Source: Annona cherimola
Taxonomy: Eukaryota; Streptophyta; Magnoliopsida; Magnoliales; Annonaceae
Direction: 5' to 3'
NCBI GenBank assembly: GCA_030490835.1
Contig: CM059973.1
Location: forward strand, 63,368,008-63,432,007
DNA: 64,000 bases
Shown: positions 24,086-34,491 of the stretch, one piece after another
Layout of the letters: every line of letters starts with the position of its first letter
Position numbering within the stretch: position 1 is the stretch's first letter
Position numbers and translations under genes: made by a program
The notes under the pieces: generated by a model
Databases searched by the model: none
What the model was told of the DNA's origin: nothing
The model's input: only the letters and a program-made list of their open reading frames with translations

Positions 24086-24856
24086 GGATTGGTCGGAATA
24101 TCAATTTGTAACTTCTACGGCAATAATTGAAATGCAGAAGAATAAGATCGTGAAAACAAAAAGGTATGACAAAACTAAATTTAGCAATCAAACTCGATAT
24201 TGATTCACACTGGATGCATAGAATCAGTTGTCGGAACATCAATTTGTATCTACTCCGGCAATAATTGAAATGCAGAAGAAGGACATGTATCCACTCCGGC
24301 AATAATTGAAATGCAGAAGAAGGACATTTTGGATAGATATAAGATCGTGAAAACAAAAAGGTATGAAAAAACTAAATTTAGCAATCAAACTCGGTATTTG
24401 ATTTACACTGGATACATAGAAGCAGTTGTCGGAACATCAATTTGTATCTACTCTGGCAATAATTGAAATGCAAAAGAAGAGGGACATTTTGGATAGATAT
24501 AAGATCGTGAAAACAAAAAGGTATGACAAAACTAAGTTTAGCAATCAAACTCGTATTGATTTAATTATTAAGTAGACCTAAAATGGGATGGCACCATTGA
24601 AATAATTCAGTGTAATATACATTGGATACATAGAAGGAGTTGTCGGAACATCAATTTGTATCTACTCCGGCAATAATTGAAATGCAGAAGAGGAAGGACA
24701 TTTTGGATAGATATAAGATCGTGAAAACAAAAAGGTATGACAAAACTAAATTTAGCAATCAAACTCGGTATTGATTTAATTATTAAGTAGACCTAAAATG
24801 GGATGACACCATTGAAATAATTCAATATAATGTACATGGGATACATAGGAGCAATT
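24086..24856 (+). repeat. Four-copy tandem array, unit 138-214 bp
   Basis: Copies begin with tcggaaYatcaatttgta at about 24093, 24231, 24429 and 24643. Each continues with caataattgaaatgcagaag, ataagatcgtgaaaacaaaa and tttagcaatcaaactcg. Units get longer: copy 2 has an internal duplication of the caataattgaaatgcag block, and copies 3 and 4 add a block with ttattaagtagacctaaaat. It has no protein-coding logic, because unit lengths break the frame. Confidence 0.85.
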
Positions 24857-25790
24857 CTACGTAATCTCTACAAATTTTAAGATTTTAATGCTTTATAGAA
24901 AGTCCAATCCATTTATGGCATTTAGTGTCATTTGTTTAGCTTGGAGATCAAGTTGCATCTAAATCAAATATATGCATGAGTCATATTTGCTTAAATATAT
25001 ATATATATATATGTATTCATGTGTAAATTATGAAAATACTTAAATTTGTTTACATATATATTAGTAAATAATAATACATTATAAAATCATTTATTCATAT
25101 ACAAATGATATTTTAGACGGTTTAGATAGTGAAAATACAACTTTTGAAAAAATTAAACTATTTTATTATGTTAATTTTATATCTTTGTAAATGGGACTCA
25201 TACGTAGTGATACTAGATAAATGAAAGAATTTTCAAGGTGCTATAAATGATATTAAATATAATAGATAAAATGAATTTTTATCAAATATTAAGATATTCG
25301 AAAGGAAAAGAATTACATAGAAGAAAAATTTCACACAAGTATTCCCAATTAAACTAGCTTTCTTATTCGTTATATAAACAAAAATAAAAATAAAAAATTG
25401 CTATCTTATTAGCACGGGTTATGATTTAAAGTTTTCAATTCAATGCATAAGTATGTAACTGGTTCAGATTTAATACATACATATGCACATAGCCTTGATG
25501 CATTCCAATGTTTTTATCTTTTTATTTATTTATTTTATTTTTCATTTTTGTGCGAACCTACAGGAAAATTTATATAATATATTCTTTTCATTTTCTATGT
25601 ATTATAATTTTAAAATTAATATTTAACCCTATTTAACATTAAATGAGACGAAAATGTCTGATTTTCGCAATTGTAGAAAAATATATAAAAATCCAAAAAG
25701 GTGAATGTTGATGTATGGACTAAATACATGCAAGTCTGACAGTGATGATTAGGCGCGCTGGCAACGCTGGAATTGGGGACAACGATCTTA
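24857..25790. other. AT-rich intergenic DNA
   Basis: It contains an (AT) run near 24996-25012 and nothing else recognisable. The GC-richer words at 25740-25790 (ggcgcgctggcaacgctgg) have no partner in the window. Confidence 0.45.
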
Positions 25791-26071
25791 TGCATTCGGG
25801 TGTATTACACCTTTTATTTTATTTTATTTTTTGAAATTTTGTTCATGAAACTGTTAATCTAGGTGTATTTAACATATATGTAAATTTTTAATAATTTTGG
25901 AGACTTTTAGATATTTTTTTAGATACAACTATTACAATTTTAAAATAAATATTTCATATAAAATAATTTTATTTATGTAATTTTTGACATTATAAAAAAA
26001 TAAATCTGCATAAATAGTTTAGATATTTAAAAATTTAGAATTAAAAAGGCTTAAGGGTACACAAGCATTAG
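25791..26071 (+). mobile_element. One-armed remnant of the foldback family
   Basis: The left part (tgcattcgggtgtattacacc, then ttcatgaaactgttaat, then tttaacatatatg) is a close relative of the left arm of the Mutator-like MITE at 42927-43337. The right arm has mostly been lost; only 'gggtacacaagcat' near 26058 resembles the expected end. Confidence 0.55.
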
Positions 26072-26083
26072 AGATGATTTAAG

Positions 26084-26354
26084 GGTGTGTTTGTTTAACA
26101 ATGAAATTTTTTAATTTAAAACTTTTTACTTTCCACAATTATTCTATTTTTTAAACATTTATTTACATTTTCCTATGTAACTACGATACTTTTCAATTGT
26201 TGATATATAACTATTCATATAACTAATCTATATATTTTAATTTATTCTTTTAATTCTTCTTATTATTATATCATATTATTTTTTTTCATTTCAAAAATTT
26301 TTATAAAAAAAAAACTTTTCATCTCAAAATTTTACCATTTTACAAATACATCCT
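26084..26354 (-). mobile_element. Tourist-like MITE (family A)
   Basis: It starts gggtgtgtttgtttaac and ends ttttacaaatacatcct, an inverted pair, with the family interior in inverse orientation (cttttaattcttcttattat). The flank is TAA on the left and GAA on the right, one mismatch from a 3-bp duplication. Confidence 0.65.
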
Positions 26355-26540
26355 GAAAAATGTTCTTAAGACGGAAGAAGCAAAGGGGCGCATGGGTACG
26401 CATTCGTAAACGAAACCAATCACCAACTCACGTATCAGATATTCACAAATGACTCGAATTTCGGATTTAAAGCAGAGCATGGGAAAAAGGGCAAAGGTGC
26501 CGCGTGCGTACGAGATTTCAATTCTCAACCTTTTTATCTA
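26355..26540. other. Short unique spacer between two Tourist copies
   Basis: A GC-richer 186-base interval holding a 62-codon minus-strand frame with no recognisable features. It is probably non-coding. Confidence 0.4.
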
Positions 26541-26806
26541 GGTTGTGATTTACAACAACAATAAAATGTCAAATTAAAAATTTTCAATTTAAAACTTTTA
26601 ATTTTTCATAATTATCATATATTTTAATTATTTTTTCACATCTCTACTTTTCAATCATTTCTACATAATTACTCATACAACTAACTTATCTATTTTAACA
26701 TTATCTTCTTTATTCCTCATTATTACCCTTATCATATAACATCATTTGACAACTTTTATTCTGTAAAATTTTTTACCAAAAGTTTTCTCCATTCCCAAAC
26801 ACACCC
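26541..26806 (-). mobile_element. Tourist-like MITE (family A)
   Basis: It has the family interior (attcctcattattaccctta, then catataacatcattt) and a right end cccaaacacaccc. The left end ggttgtgattt is degraded. The flanks are CTA and TTA. It is separated from the previous copy by fewer than 200 bases. Confidence 0.6.
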
Positions 26807-27253
26807 TTATTTTATTTTTGTCCTTACACTTTATTATTTTTTATCAATTATTTTAAAGAAATTTATTTATTCTAATTATACTCTTATTATTATTATTTTT
26901 TTGATGAGATAATTATACTCTTATTATTTCTTACTAATCATATATTTTTTAAAATATTATTTTTTATTACCCATCATTTTTCATTATTTCACAATTTTAC
27001 ACGTTGGGGAACCCATCAAAAATATTTTGGGGGTGATTTGCAGTGGCTGTTCTGAGAGCACTGATTTGGACGTGTTGTGCCACCTGGCGTGAATTCATAG
27101 CGGCGTAGGATGACCGCCGCTCTTTACCCTGCAACAATCGCCACGTTGCCAAAGCGCATTATGTATGTCTTTTCGGTTGAGCGTGGCCTTGGATGGCACA
27201 ACAATCGCCACAGACCTGAACGCCACAAATCCTCTCCGTTCTAACCCGATCTT

Positions 27254-27532
27254 GGGGCATGTTGGTTAATGTGAAAGTGTTAAAAATCATCAGATTTAGT
27301 TTCTCAAGGCATTTGGTATTTTCTGTTACGTGATTGCTCTTTCAATTACATTAGTTTTTTTCACTTTTTTCACTACATTACAATTATTTATTCTACCGAC
27401 TACATATAACAAACCTATTTATTTCAACTATATCTATCATTTCCTATAAATCATATATTTATTAAAATATTCTCTTTTTCATTTTTCACAATCACACAAT
27501 TCTACACATTACCAAACGTCCCTTAGTGAACC
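27254..27532 (-). mobile_element. Tourist-like MITE (family B)
   Basis: The ends are ggggcatgttggttaatgtg and the inverse cacattaccaaacgtccc. The interior resembles 49438-49709 (ctacatataacaaacctatt, then atctatcatttcctat). The duplicated segment at about 41795-41850 lacks it: there, words like those flanking the MITE (caatct, gaacccatcccaccaaat) lie side by side. This supports the insertion and its limits. Confidence 0.65.
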
Positions 27533-27708
27533 TATCCCACCAAATTGGATTTATTTAACTTGCCAGGAAATAATTCAGTAACAATAAAGTAATGTAGAAA
27601 CAAATAAAATAGACAAGGATGTAAGTGAAAAAACTTTGACAGGAAAAATCACTAACGAAGGAGAAAATCCACTTTAATAAAGAGATGAGGGATGGTAATC
27701 ATACATCT

Positions 27709-28015
27709 AGCTCAAAAATGTATTTGTTTTTAATTTTTTAAAATTTCTTTTCATAAAACTATTATTCTAGTATATTTATTTATATAATAAGTTTTACCAT
27801 TTTTGAAAATATGTATATATATTTTTAGAATTTTAAACATTTGGTATTTCAGTAATTTAAAATTATTGAAATGCCCTTATATTTGAAATTCAAATATATA
27901 TACATTTTCAAAAATAGTAAAATTTTTTATGTGGATTAAATGTAATTGAAATAAAAATTTTATGGAAAGAAAAACAAAAAAATTAAAATTGTACATTTTT
28001 GAACCGAACACATAA
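27709..28015. mobile_element. Foldback MITE, shared-core family
   Basis: The left arm agctcaaaaatgta mirrors the right arm tacatttttgaacc. The core reads aagttttaccatttttgaaa, atatgtatatatattttt, then 'gtaatttaaaattattgaaatgccc', followed by the inverse. No target duplication is obvious. Confidence 0.65.
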
Positions 28016-28196
28016 TTGCTCTCATGCATGGTATTCTAGAGTATTATAATACCAAAGAGATGACAAAAGGTGGAGAATTCTCAATTAGTATAAAAAGTAA
28101 TATTAATTCATAATTTTCATTATTTTCAAATTTAAAACTCACTTAAAAATAATTTTTAATCCATTAAAATAATTTATTTATTATAAGGAACCACAA

Positions 28197-28216
28197 GGTC
28201 TCGATTCGATATTTAA
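28197..28216 (+). repeat. Left target-site duplication of the LINE
   Basis: ggtctcRattcgatatttaa occurs here (R=g) and at 30714-30733 (R=a), 19 of 20 identical, exactly flanking the LINE body and its A-rich end. Confidence 0.9.
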
Positions 28217-28314
28217 GTCTCCCCCGTTTTTTGCCCGATCGGCGACCAGGTCGTGCTCGTGGTAGGGTGGTGAGTGGCTGCGGGTCTCTGGCGGGGAGTC
28301 CGGGGTGAGCCCTG

Positions 28315-29437
28315 GTGGTGATTGGTAAGGAAAGACACGGGTGGTTTTGGCAGCTGGAAGCTCATAGTGTATTTAGGCCAGCGAAGAAGATGAACCCATC
28401 GGAGCTGGATCTTCTCGGCAACGAACTTCAGACCATGGCCATTTCAATCGGCGAAATGAGGAAGATTCAACCGGGCGAGAATGCTGTTGTGCTCTGCTCG
28501 ATCTGGACATCGAAGACATACAATAGGGACATGTTTCAGGCGATGATGAGAAGGCTATGGAGAACAACAGGACAATTTCGTTTTGTCGAGATGGGTGACA
28601 ACTTGTTCAAGATTGTCTTCACTGAACAGGTGGATAAAGAGAGAATCATGGCGGGCAGGCCATGGTTGTTCGACAGATGCATTGTCCTTCTTCAAGACCT
28701 CTGGGAAGAGATCGACTATGCCCATGTAATGCTCTTTAAACATCTCTGGAATCCCGTTCATCGTGGACAAAGACAAATTGGGGCAGAGAATTGGTAACTC
28801 TTTTGAGCAATTAGAGGAGGTGGTGGCATCAGAAACTGAAGTCAAGATCAAGGTGGTGGTGGACTGCCGGGAACCACTACGAAGGGGCCTGTTTATCCAG
28901 GTGGGAGCCCAAAAACGAAGATGGCTAAGCTTTCAGTATGGAAAATTACCGATCTTCTGCTATTACTGTGGGGTAATGGGGCACGCATACAAGGATTGCA
29001 CCATTCTCAGATCGAAGGAGACGCAGATGGTTGAATCTGATATGCCATATGGAAGCTACTTGAAAGTGGGAGCAAGGCCCATGCGACTGAGAACTGAGGC
29101 TGATCGGGGAAACAGGGTGCTGCCAATGAAGTATTTGGGGGAAGATGAACGGCAAAATCAAAATAGCCAACCAGTGAACGGAGTTCCATGGGAAGGAGAA
29201 GGGGACAAACAGATGCAAATCAAAGAACCTGTGGGGCAGAGCTGCTTTGTGAGGATGGACAACTCTATGCAGGTCCATGCCATTCCCAAACAACCTAATC
29301 CCATCCCGAGTAAGGAGTCGTCCTATGTGGGCCAGCAATCGATACCTAAGAACAGGCGTGAGAAGCAGTTGAATGCAGGTTGTTTTCCTTCACAAACAGG
29401 AGAGGGAAGTAGCGGTGACAGATATGGAATGGGGTAG
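28315..29437 (+). pseudogene. LINE ORF1: DUF4283-type RNA-binding protein with zinc knuckle, frameshifted
   Basis: The first frame (28315-28797, with MNPSELDLLG at 28390 as an alternative start) carries the DUF4283-like N-terminal domain: RRLWRTTGQFRFVEMG, then VDKERIMAGRPWLFDR. A small indel near 28730-28750 shifts to the frame used from 28763 to 29437. There a CCHC knuckle C66-x2-C69-x4-H74-x4-C79 (FCYYCGVMGHAYKDC) binds nucleic acid in the family. The protein would bind LINE RNA. A stop at 29435-29437 ends it, and a basic, Pro/Glu-rich frame continues to 29866. It is inactive as written. Confidence 0.85.
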
Positions 29438-29458
29438 AAACCCAGCTGAGGTGTAGGA

Positions 29459-29866
29459 ATGCAGGAAATCATACCGGAGGGGGCAGATGCTGCTGCATAT
29501 TCAAATTCACAAGATAAGGGGAGGGTGTTAAGTGATGAAAGAGCAACGCAATCAACAGGGAAGCCTGCGGGACTAAACTGCCAATGGGAGGTGGGGAAGG
29601 ACGGGCCACGGCTTGAGGAGGAGATTAGGGGATTGCCCCTGCATGTGTGGGAAGTGGACGGGGATCCTAAAAGAGCAGATGGGGAGGAAGACCAAGGAAG
29701 TAAGGGAAGCCAACTACCTCCTTCCAGTGCTGTTATGGGGCGTCAGAGTTTTACAAAGGGAGACACAAGGTTGATTAGCAACCAAAATGACGAAGAGGCG
29801 GAAGGAAATTCTCCAAAACAGCAGCCATGGGGGAGGGATAGGGAGCATGGAAGGGGAGGAAGATAG
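29459..29866 (+). pseudogene. Probable continuation of LINE ORF1 (C-terminal tail)
   Basis: A hydrophilic 135-codon open frame follows ORF1 after a 21-base gap and ends before a run of eleven G at about 29911. Plant LINE ORF1 proteins often have a long disordered C-terminal tail, which this resembles in composition only. No domain is visible. Confidence 0.45.
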
Positions 29867-30068
29867 AAAAGGAGGGCAAGGGGTCTGAATGATATTCCTA
29901 AATGTGTGTCAAGGGGGGGGGGGGTACTGGGGGGAAACCTACTAAGAGGGGTTTACTAGCTGATCAAAATGAACGCCAAAACACCTCCAAGAGGATGAGG
30001 AAGGCAGAGGAGACCATTATGGATGAGGCAGTGGCTGAGGCGGGCTCTCAGCCCTGCCTCAATTGATA

Positions 30069-30600
30069 TGACTATCTTAGCATGGAATTGCCGTGGGCTT
30101 GGGAACCCACGTGCAATTCGGTGTCTCCTGGACATGGTCAGGAAGAAAGCTCCCTGTCTACTTTTCCTCAGTGAAACTAAGCGCACCACAAAGGAAATGG
30201 AGGTTTTGCTGGTTTTGCTACGATTGTCAGGGACTCTAGAGGGTGTTTTATAGCTGCTCAGGGATGGAGACGAAGGGGAAATATGGAGCCCCTCCTCATG
30301 GAAGCCCATGCCTTTCTGTTGGCAGTCAGGTGGGCTACCTAGCTCTCGCTTACGCGTATTCTCATCGAAACGGACTCCCTCCTTCTTTGTAACTTTTTGA
30401 CTGCAGATGAACCGGTTCATGCACTGGTGGGGGTCATAATTGACGAAATCAAGGTTTTGCTCTCCAGGGCCACCCACATATCTGTTCATCATGTTCTCAG
30501 GTGAGGAAACGCGGCGGCCCATGCTTTAGCAGATTTAATGTCCTTTTCTGTTTTAGATCATCATTTTTGGTGGGATCACCCTCCCCAATAAATTTTGGGA
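30069..30600 (+). pseudogene. LINE ORF2 remnant: endonuclease start fused to RNase H
   Basis: The frame opens with MTILAWNCRGLGNPRAIRC and reaches LFLSETKRTTKEME, the hallmark N-terminus of plant L1 apurinic-like endonucleases. At about 30240 it passes into RNase H sequence: LLMEAHAFLLAVRWAT, then ILIETDSLLLCNFL, then VHHVLR and NAAAHALADL, with stops. It lacks all other ORF2 domains and cannot act on its own. Confidence 0.85.
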
Positions 30601-30713
30601 AAAATTTGTATAGATAATTTTTTGGGAAATGAAACCCAGGATCCTCCTTGCCCGATCCCTTTCCAAATTGCAGGGGGACCGGGTTAGGGCTGTGTATCCT
30701 TTTCATAAAAAAA

Positions 30714-30733
30714 GGTCTCAATTCGATATTTAA
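30714..30733 (+). repeat. Right target-site duplication of the LINE
   Basis: This is the partner of 28197-28216 with one mismatch (position 7, a for g). Confidence 0.9.
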
Positions 30734-31196
30734 ACCATCTAGAATATTTATCATATTCTAGATTAATGATTTTACATAATTTCACAATTTTTTAAAATTT
30801 GTATATATATGTAAATAATTTTTAAAATTATATATATTTATACATTTTTAAAAGATGTGACTCTAAATTCTAGTTGTTTTCTAAATTCGTACATGTTTTT
30901 ATGCCTTTTTAGAAGATATAGTATGCACATAATCCCAATTGATATGATTTCTAGTTTTAAGTAAAATAAATAGTGTTATTAATGAATGAATTATTTTTCA
31001 CAAAATCATAAAGATATGGCCCAAGTTAGGCATGGATAATTAATTGAATTGGTACATTCCAATGCATGCATGTGTATGTATATATAGGAAAATATTTAGG
31101 TGCAGATAGAGTATATAATAATTATGGTGTAGTCAACTGCAACTAGAAATCATTATAATGAATAATGGATTAATTTCTATGGTGGCACTGACTGGT
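30734..31196. other. AT-rich interval between LINE and solo LTR
   Basis: It has no gene. From about 31090 on it belongs to the segmental duplication, matching the minus strand at 45330-45200. Confidence 0.5.
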
Positions 31197-31201
31197 GATA
31201 T
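31197..31201 (+). repeat. Target-site duplication gatat, left of the solo LTR
   Basis: gatat here is repeated at 32958-32962 immediately after the LTR. The duplicated segment at about 45195-45215 (minus) has a single 'gacat' at this point. Confidence 0.9.
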
Positions 31202-31879
31202 TGTTGGTCCCGAGTTAATGACAATTACCCAAGAGGGGAGGGGTGAATTGGGTATTTAAAAAATTACAACTTAAACAGAAACTTTACCCTGGATTAATCT
31301 AGTCCCCTTTATGAAGAAACAAAATGAGAGCAATAATGTAAAGAGCAGAAACAAAAATGAACACACAAGATTTTATAGTGGTTCGGGCAACCTCCCTACT
31401 CCACTCTTCCAAGCTCACACCCCTTGTGACTTGGGTTCCACTATGTATTCCGCGAATACAACTAGAGTCTCCACTCTCTTCTAGATTCTAGCTCTAGGGG
31501 GCGTATACAACTAGAGCCTCCGCTCTCTTCTAGATTCTAGCTCTAAGGGGCATATACAACCACAGCACAAGTAGGTGACGAGTTTCACTCCAATCACACA
31601 CTACTTTGCTTACACTTGATCTTAGTTACCCAAACTAAATCAAGTTCAATACAACAAGAAATAACAAAAGTAAGTTTCTACACGTTACTGTTGTGTAGAC
31701 GCAGATTTGGCGCAGAAAAGAACTTGTAGTGTAGGCTTAGAGATTCAGCAAGCAGCTCTTTGCAGTTTGAAGCAAGGTTCTTCTTCTAAAAATTGGCTTG
31801 ATCACTTGAAGCTCTTAAAGATCGGAGTTATGCTCACTTAATGAATTCTCAACTACCCTCCTCGTTCATATTGAATGCC

Positions 31880-31887
31880 TTTTATAA
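31880..31887 (-). promoter_or_regulatory. LTR TATA box
   Basis: TTATAAAA on the minus strand lies downstream (in element orientation) of the hairpin and the AAGTCGACTT repeats. The other LTR has TTATAAAT at the same place (60203-60210), so the motif is conserved between copies. Confidence 0.6.
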
Positions 31888-31970
31888 TTGTTGAGGAAAT
31901 CCGAACGTTTGGAGGTAGGTGGCGCGCATTTAATGCGCCAACGTTCGAAAATTTTCCGACCGTTGCGACC

Positions 31971-32139
31971 CAAGTCGTAGGTGGAGTCGACTTCAGGTGC
32001 GACTTCGCCCAAGTCGCAGATGGAGTCGACTTCGGGTGCGACTTCGCCAGTTCGCAACTCCTTCAAGTTCCTAACTGGGTCGACTTGGTCCTCGACTTGA
32101 CCCAAGTCGCAGGTGGAGTCGACTTCGGGTGCGACTTCA
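31971..32139. repeat. AAGTCGACTT-type repeat array, proximal block (solo LTR)
   Basis: The array repeats AAGTCGCA..TGGAGTCGACTTCGGgTGCGACTTC about four times. Each unit contains GTCGAC and is bounded by AAGTCGCA and TGCGACTT, which are inverse to each other, so units can pair within and between themselves. Confidence 0.85.
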
Positions 32140-32462
32140 CCTCGACAGCTTGCTTGATGAACTTGAAATCTTCAGAGATGACTTTGATCATTAGATTTTC
32201 TTCATATTGAATGTTCTCCCTTATATCTCTTTACATAAAATACCTTGGATTCCTTTTCTTTAGTTCTTGAGTACTTGAATCTTGGAATATATTGCTTGCT
32301 TGAATTTCTTTATTGTTTGGTTGTTCTTCCTTTGAGACTCTTTATAGTTCTTACGTTTGACTTCATGTCTTGAGTCTTGAGTCTTTGAGTTGTCTTCTAC
32401 CTTCATCTTCTTTTGAAACTCTTGAATCTACCATTTATCGTGATCTGCATGTTTCCGTATTG

Positions 32463-32821
32463 AAGTCGCAATCAGAGTCGACTTGATCTGCGACTTCGCC
32501 CAAGTCGTATGCAGAGTCGACTTGGGATGCAACTTCGGTAGCCCCTGTTCTCGGTTTCAACTCTGGACAGAAATGACGCCTCCAAGTCGCGACTGGAGTC
32601 GACTTGGGATGCGATTTCGGCAATTCTCGTTCTCGATTTCAACTCTGGAAGGAAGTGACGTTTCGAAGTTGATGCTGGAGTCGACTTGGTCTGCGACTTC
32701 ACCCAAGTCGCAAGCGGAGTCGACTTGGGATGCGACTTCGGCACCTCTCATTCTCGATTTCAACTCTGGAAGGGAATGACGTCTTGAAGTCGCTTCTTGA
32801 GTCGACTTGGGGATCGACTTG
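32463..32821. repeat. AAGTCGACTT-type repeat array, distal block (solo LTR)
   Basis: About six further units of the same motif occur here, separated by a second alternating spacer (ctcgatttcaactctgga and variants). The same two-block layout is seen in the 3' LTR at 60868-61263. Confidence 0.85.
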
Positions 32822-32957
32822 GCTTGCCATGCTTCATATTCTTCAAATTTATAACCTTAAGTCATTTCCACAAACATGTTAGTAACCAAAACTTACTCAA
32901 ATTGATTTGTTAATCATCAAAACATAGACTTGACTTATTTTCTACATATTTCCAACA

Positions 32958-32962
32958 GATAT
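32958..32962 (+). repeat. Target-site duplication gatat, right of the solo LTR
   Basis: Partner of 31197-31201. Confidence 0.9.
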
Positions 32963-33724
32963 GTCAAGATAGGGTTGGCCCACCTAGTGATGATATTTTA
33001 AGGGTTTTGAGCATACGATGGTGATCATACTCTAGGCAACCAATAGCTCAATCAGGCACATATATAAATGTGGTTTGATCTATCTTTCACAAACGAGTGA
33101 CGAATATGAATTGCCGTCTGAATTTTAAAGGAACGACGCGGTATCGAGTCCTTTCTTTGGTGAAGGGTATTTTACATTAATCTTCTCCATGAGGTTTTAC
33201 AATTTCCCTTAGCATTTATTCAAAAATTCCTCCTAAAGTGGGATGTTTGTGAGAAAAGTCCTTCAATAATGTGAGGACGGTGAATGTACCTAATTCTAAT
33301 ATCATTTGTCATGTTATATAAAATACCCATGACAAAAGTGTCAAGTATGAATTGTTGTTCCATCTCTAACTCGAATATTTGTCAATTGGCGAGATTCCCA
33401 AGAACAACCGCCACAAAACGTGCAGCACAGCAGTAATTGTCCTATGCCAACGTGATATGCACCACCACAGCAGAGTCCAGACGTTCCTAGCCCCACTCAT
33501 TTTCTACTCACGACAAATCTTGTAACTGTAACGTTACTGCAGAAGAGACATGCAGTCCAATCAATAAAGAATTTGAATTTGATGATAAAAAAAAATAAAG
33601 AATTTGAATTTGGACCACAACTATGATGCAAATGTAATAGTGCACTTTTTCTGACATCACACAGACGTTATAAAATCTAAACCACCGAACATATCTAACA
33701 TGGATGTATGATGTTAACTTCGTC
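32963..33724. other. Unidentified sequence of the duplicated segment
   Basis: 32963-33105 and 33400-33540 match the minus strand of 45195-44960. The 33110-33395 block is an insertion absent there, with no recognisable ends. Near 33560-33620 a 13-base word (aaagaatttgaat) is duplicated. Confidence 0.45.
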
Positions 33725-34090
33725 TAAGTAATGCTTTATTTAGCCCGCATCCATAAATCTTTTTATTTTTTTTTTTTACTTTTTTCTATAAACTTATTAA
33801 TTTAGATGCATTTAATATATGAATTAAGTTTTACGATTTTTAAAGATATATAAATTTTTTTAGATTTTTAAACAGAGTTATTTTAGTAATTTTCAACTAT
33901 TTAAAATGGTTAAAATACCCATATCTTCAAAAGCCAACAAAATATACATATATCAAAAAATAGTAAAAATAGATTTATACATTAAAAACATATAATTACC
34001 AAGTTTACGAAACAATTCAAAAATAGTTAAAAATAAATTTATTGGCGTAGACTAATAAAATATTATTTAGCCTAGGCTAATATGATCGTA
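33725..34090. mobile_element. Foldback MITE, shared-core family
   Basis: The core (aagttttacgatttttaaag, then 'agttattttagtaattttcaa') and its inverse are clear. The arm tttatttagcccgcatcca has a weak inverse near 34040-34065 (tattggcgtagactaataaa). The ends are less certain than those of the adjoining copy. Confidence 0.5.
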
Positions 34091-34108
34091 CCTTCTTAAT
34101 GTGAGAAA

Positions 34109-34491
34109 GCATGATCTTGTTAGCTGGAGCTACTTAGCCTATGCCAAAAATTTATTAAAACTTTTTTTTTTTTTGCTTTTTTTTATAAACTAGTTAATTT
34201 AGATATATTTATTATATAAATTAAGTTTTATAATTTTTAGAGACATGTATATTTTTTGATGATTTATAAATGTAGTGTTGCTTTAGTAATTTTCACCCAT
34301 TAAAAATGTCTAAAATATTCTTATATTTAAAAATTCAAAAAAATATATAGGTGTCTCCAAAAATGGTAAAACTTGATTTATATAATAAATATATCTAGAT
34401 TAACAAATTTATGAAAAAGAAAAAAAGTAATTAAAATAAATTTTTTAGCATGGGCTAAGTAATTACTTAGCCTAGGCTAATAATATCATGC
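34109..34491. mobile_element. Foldback MITE, shared-core family, 'cttagcctaggctaa' arms
   Basis: The left arm gcatgatcttgttagc..ggagctacttagcctatgcc mirrors the right arm ggctaagtaattacttagcc..taatatcatgc. The core is the shared one (aagttttataatttttagag, then 'tgctttagtaattttcac'). The same outer arms recur at 53481-54180. Confidence 0.65.

Larger units (their letters stand above)
28217..30713 (+). mobile_element. L1-type LINE with large internal deletion
   Basis: It keeps a GC-rich 5' end, ORF1, the first 55 or so codons of the ORF2 endonuclease, then jumps straight to the RNase H domain and the 3' end, finishing in ATAAAAAAA. Most of the endonuclease, all of the RT and the zinc-binding region are absent, so the copy is about 2.5 kb where full-length plant L1s run to about 6-7 kb. 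A 20-bp target duplication encloses the whole, so the deletion either preceded insertion or occurred cleanly inside it. Its RNase H end is clearly related to that of the LINE at 36844-40561. Confidence 0.9.
31202..32957 (-). mobile_element. Solo LTR of the SIRE/Maximus-like copia element
   Basis: It runs TGTTGGTCCC...TTTCCAACA on the plus strand with a perfect 5-bp target duplication. It is homologous along its length to the 3' LTR at 59520-61398, which sets its orientation as minus. No internal element sequence adjoins it, so LTR-LTR recombination has removed the body. At 1756 bp it is about 120 bp shorter than the other LTR. Frames such as 32483-32779 and 31875-32210 are by-products of the repeat array, not genes. 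Confidence 0.93.
27035..33540 (+). repeat. Segmental duplication unit A (inverted partner at 49110-44840)
   Basis: Several blocks match the minus strand of 49110-44840 in the same order: actgatttggacgtgt (27060 against about 48030), gcgcattatRtatgtc (27155), caactagRaatcattataa (31140), atggtgatcatactcta (33018), tagctcaNtcaggca (33046) and caccaccacagcagagtcca (33460). Between the blocks unit A has gained a MITE, a LINE, a solo LTR and about 290 bases at 33110-33395. A third, partial copy lies at 41590-41870. The ancestral content is unidentified, and no intact gene is present. Confidence 0.7.

Noticed and set aside
24086..24856. Repeats resembling a CRISPR-like or satellite array
   Set aside because: Units are long, uneven and share almost all sequence. 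There are no unique spacers, and the context is plant nuclear DNA.
26360..26525. Possible host exon on the minus strand (62 codons)
   Set aside because: No splice context, no recognised motif, and both sides are MITEs.
28946..29338. Minus-strand frame of 130 codons over LINE ORF1
   Set aside because: It is a shadow of the plus-strand ORF1, which has a zinc knuckle and the DUF4283 pattern.
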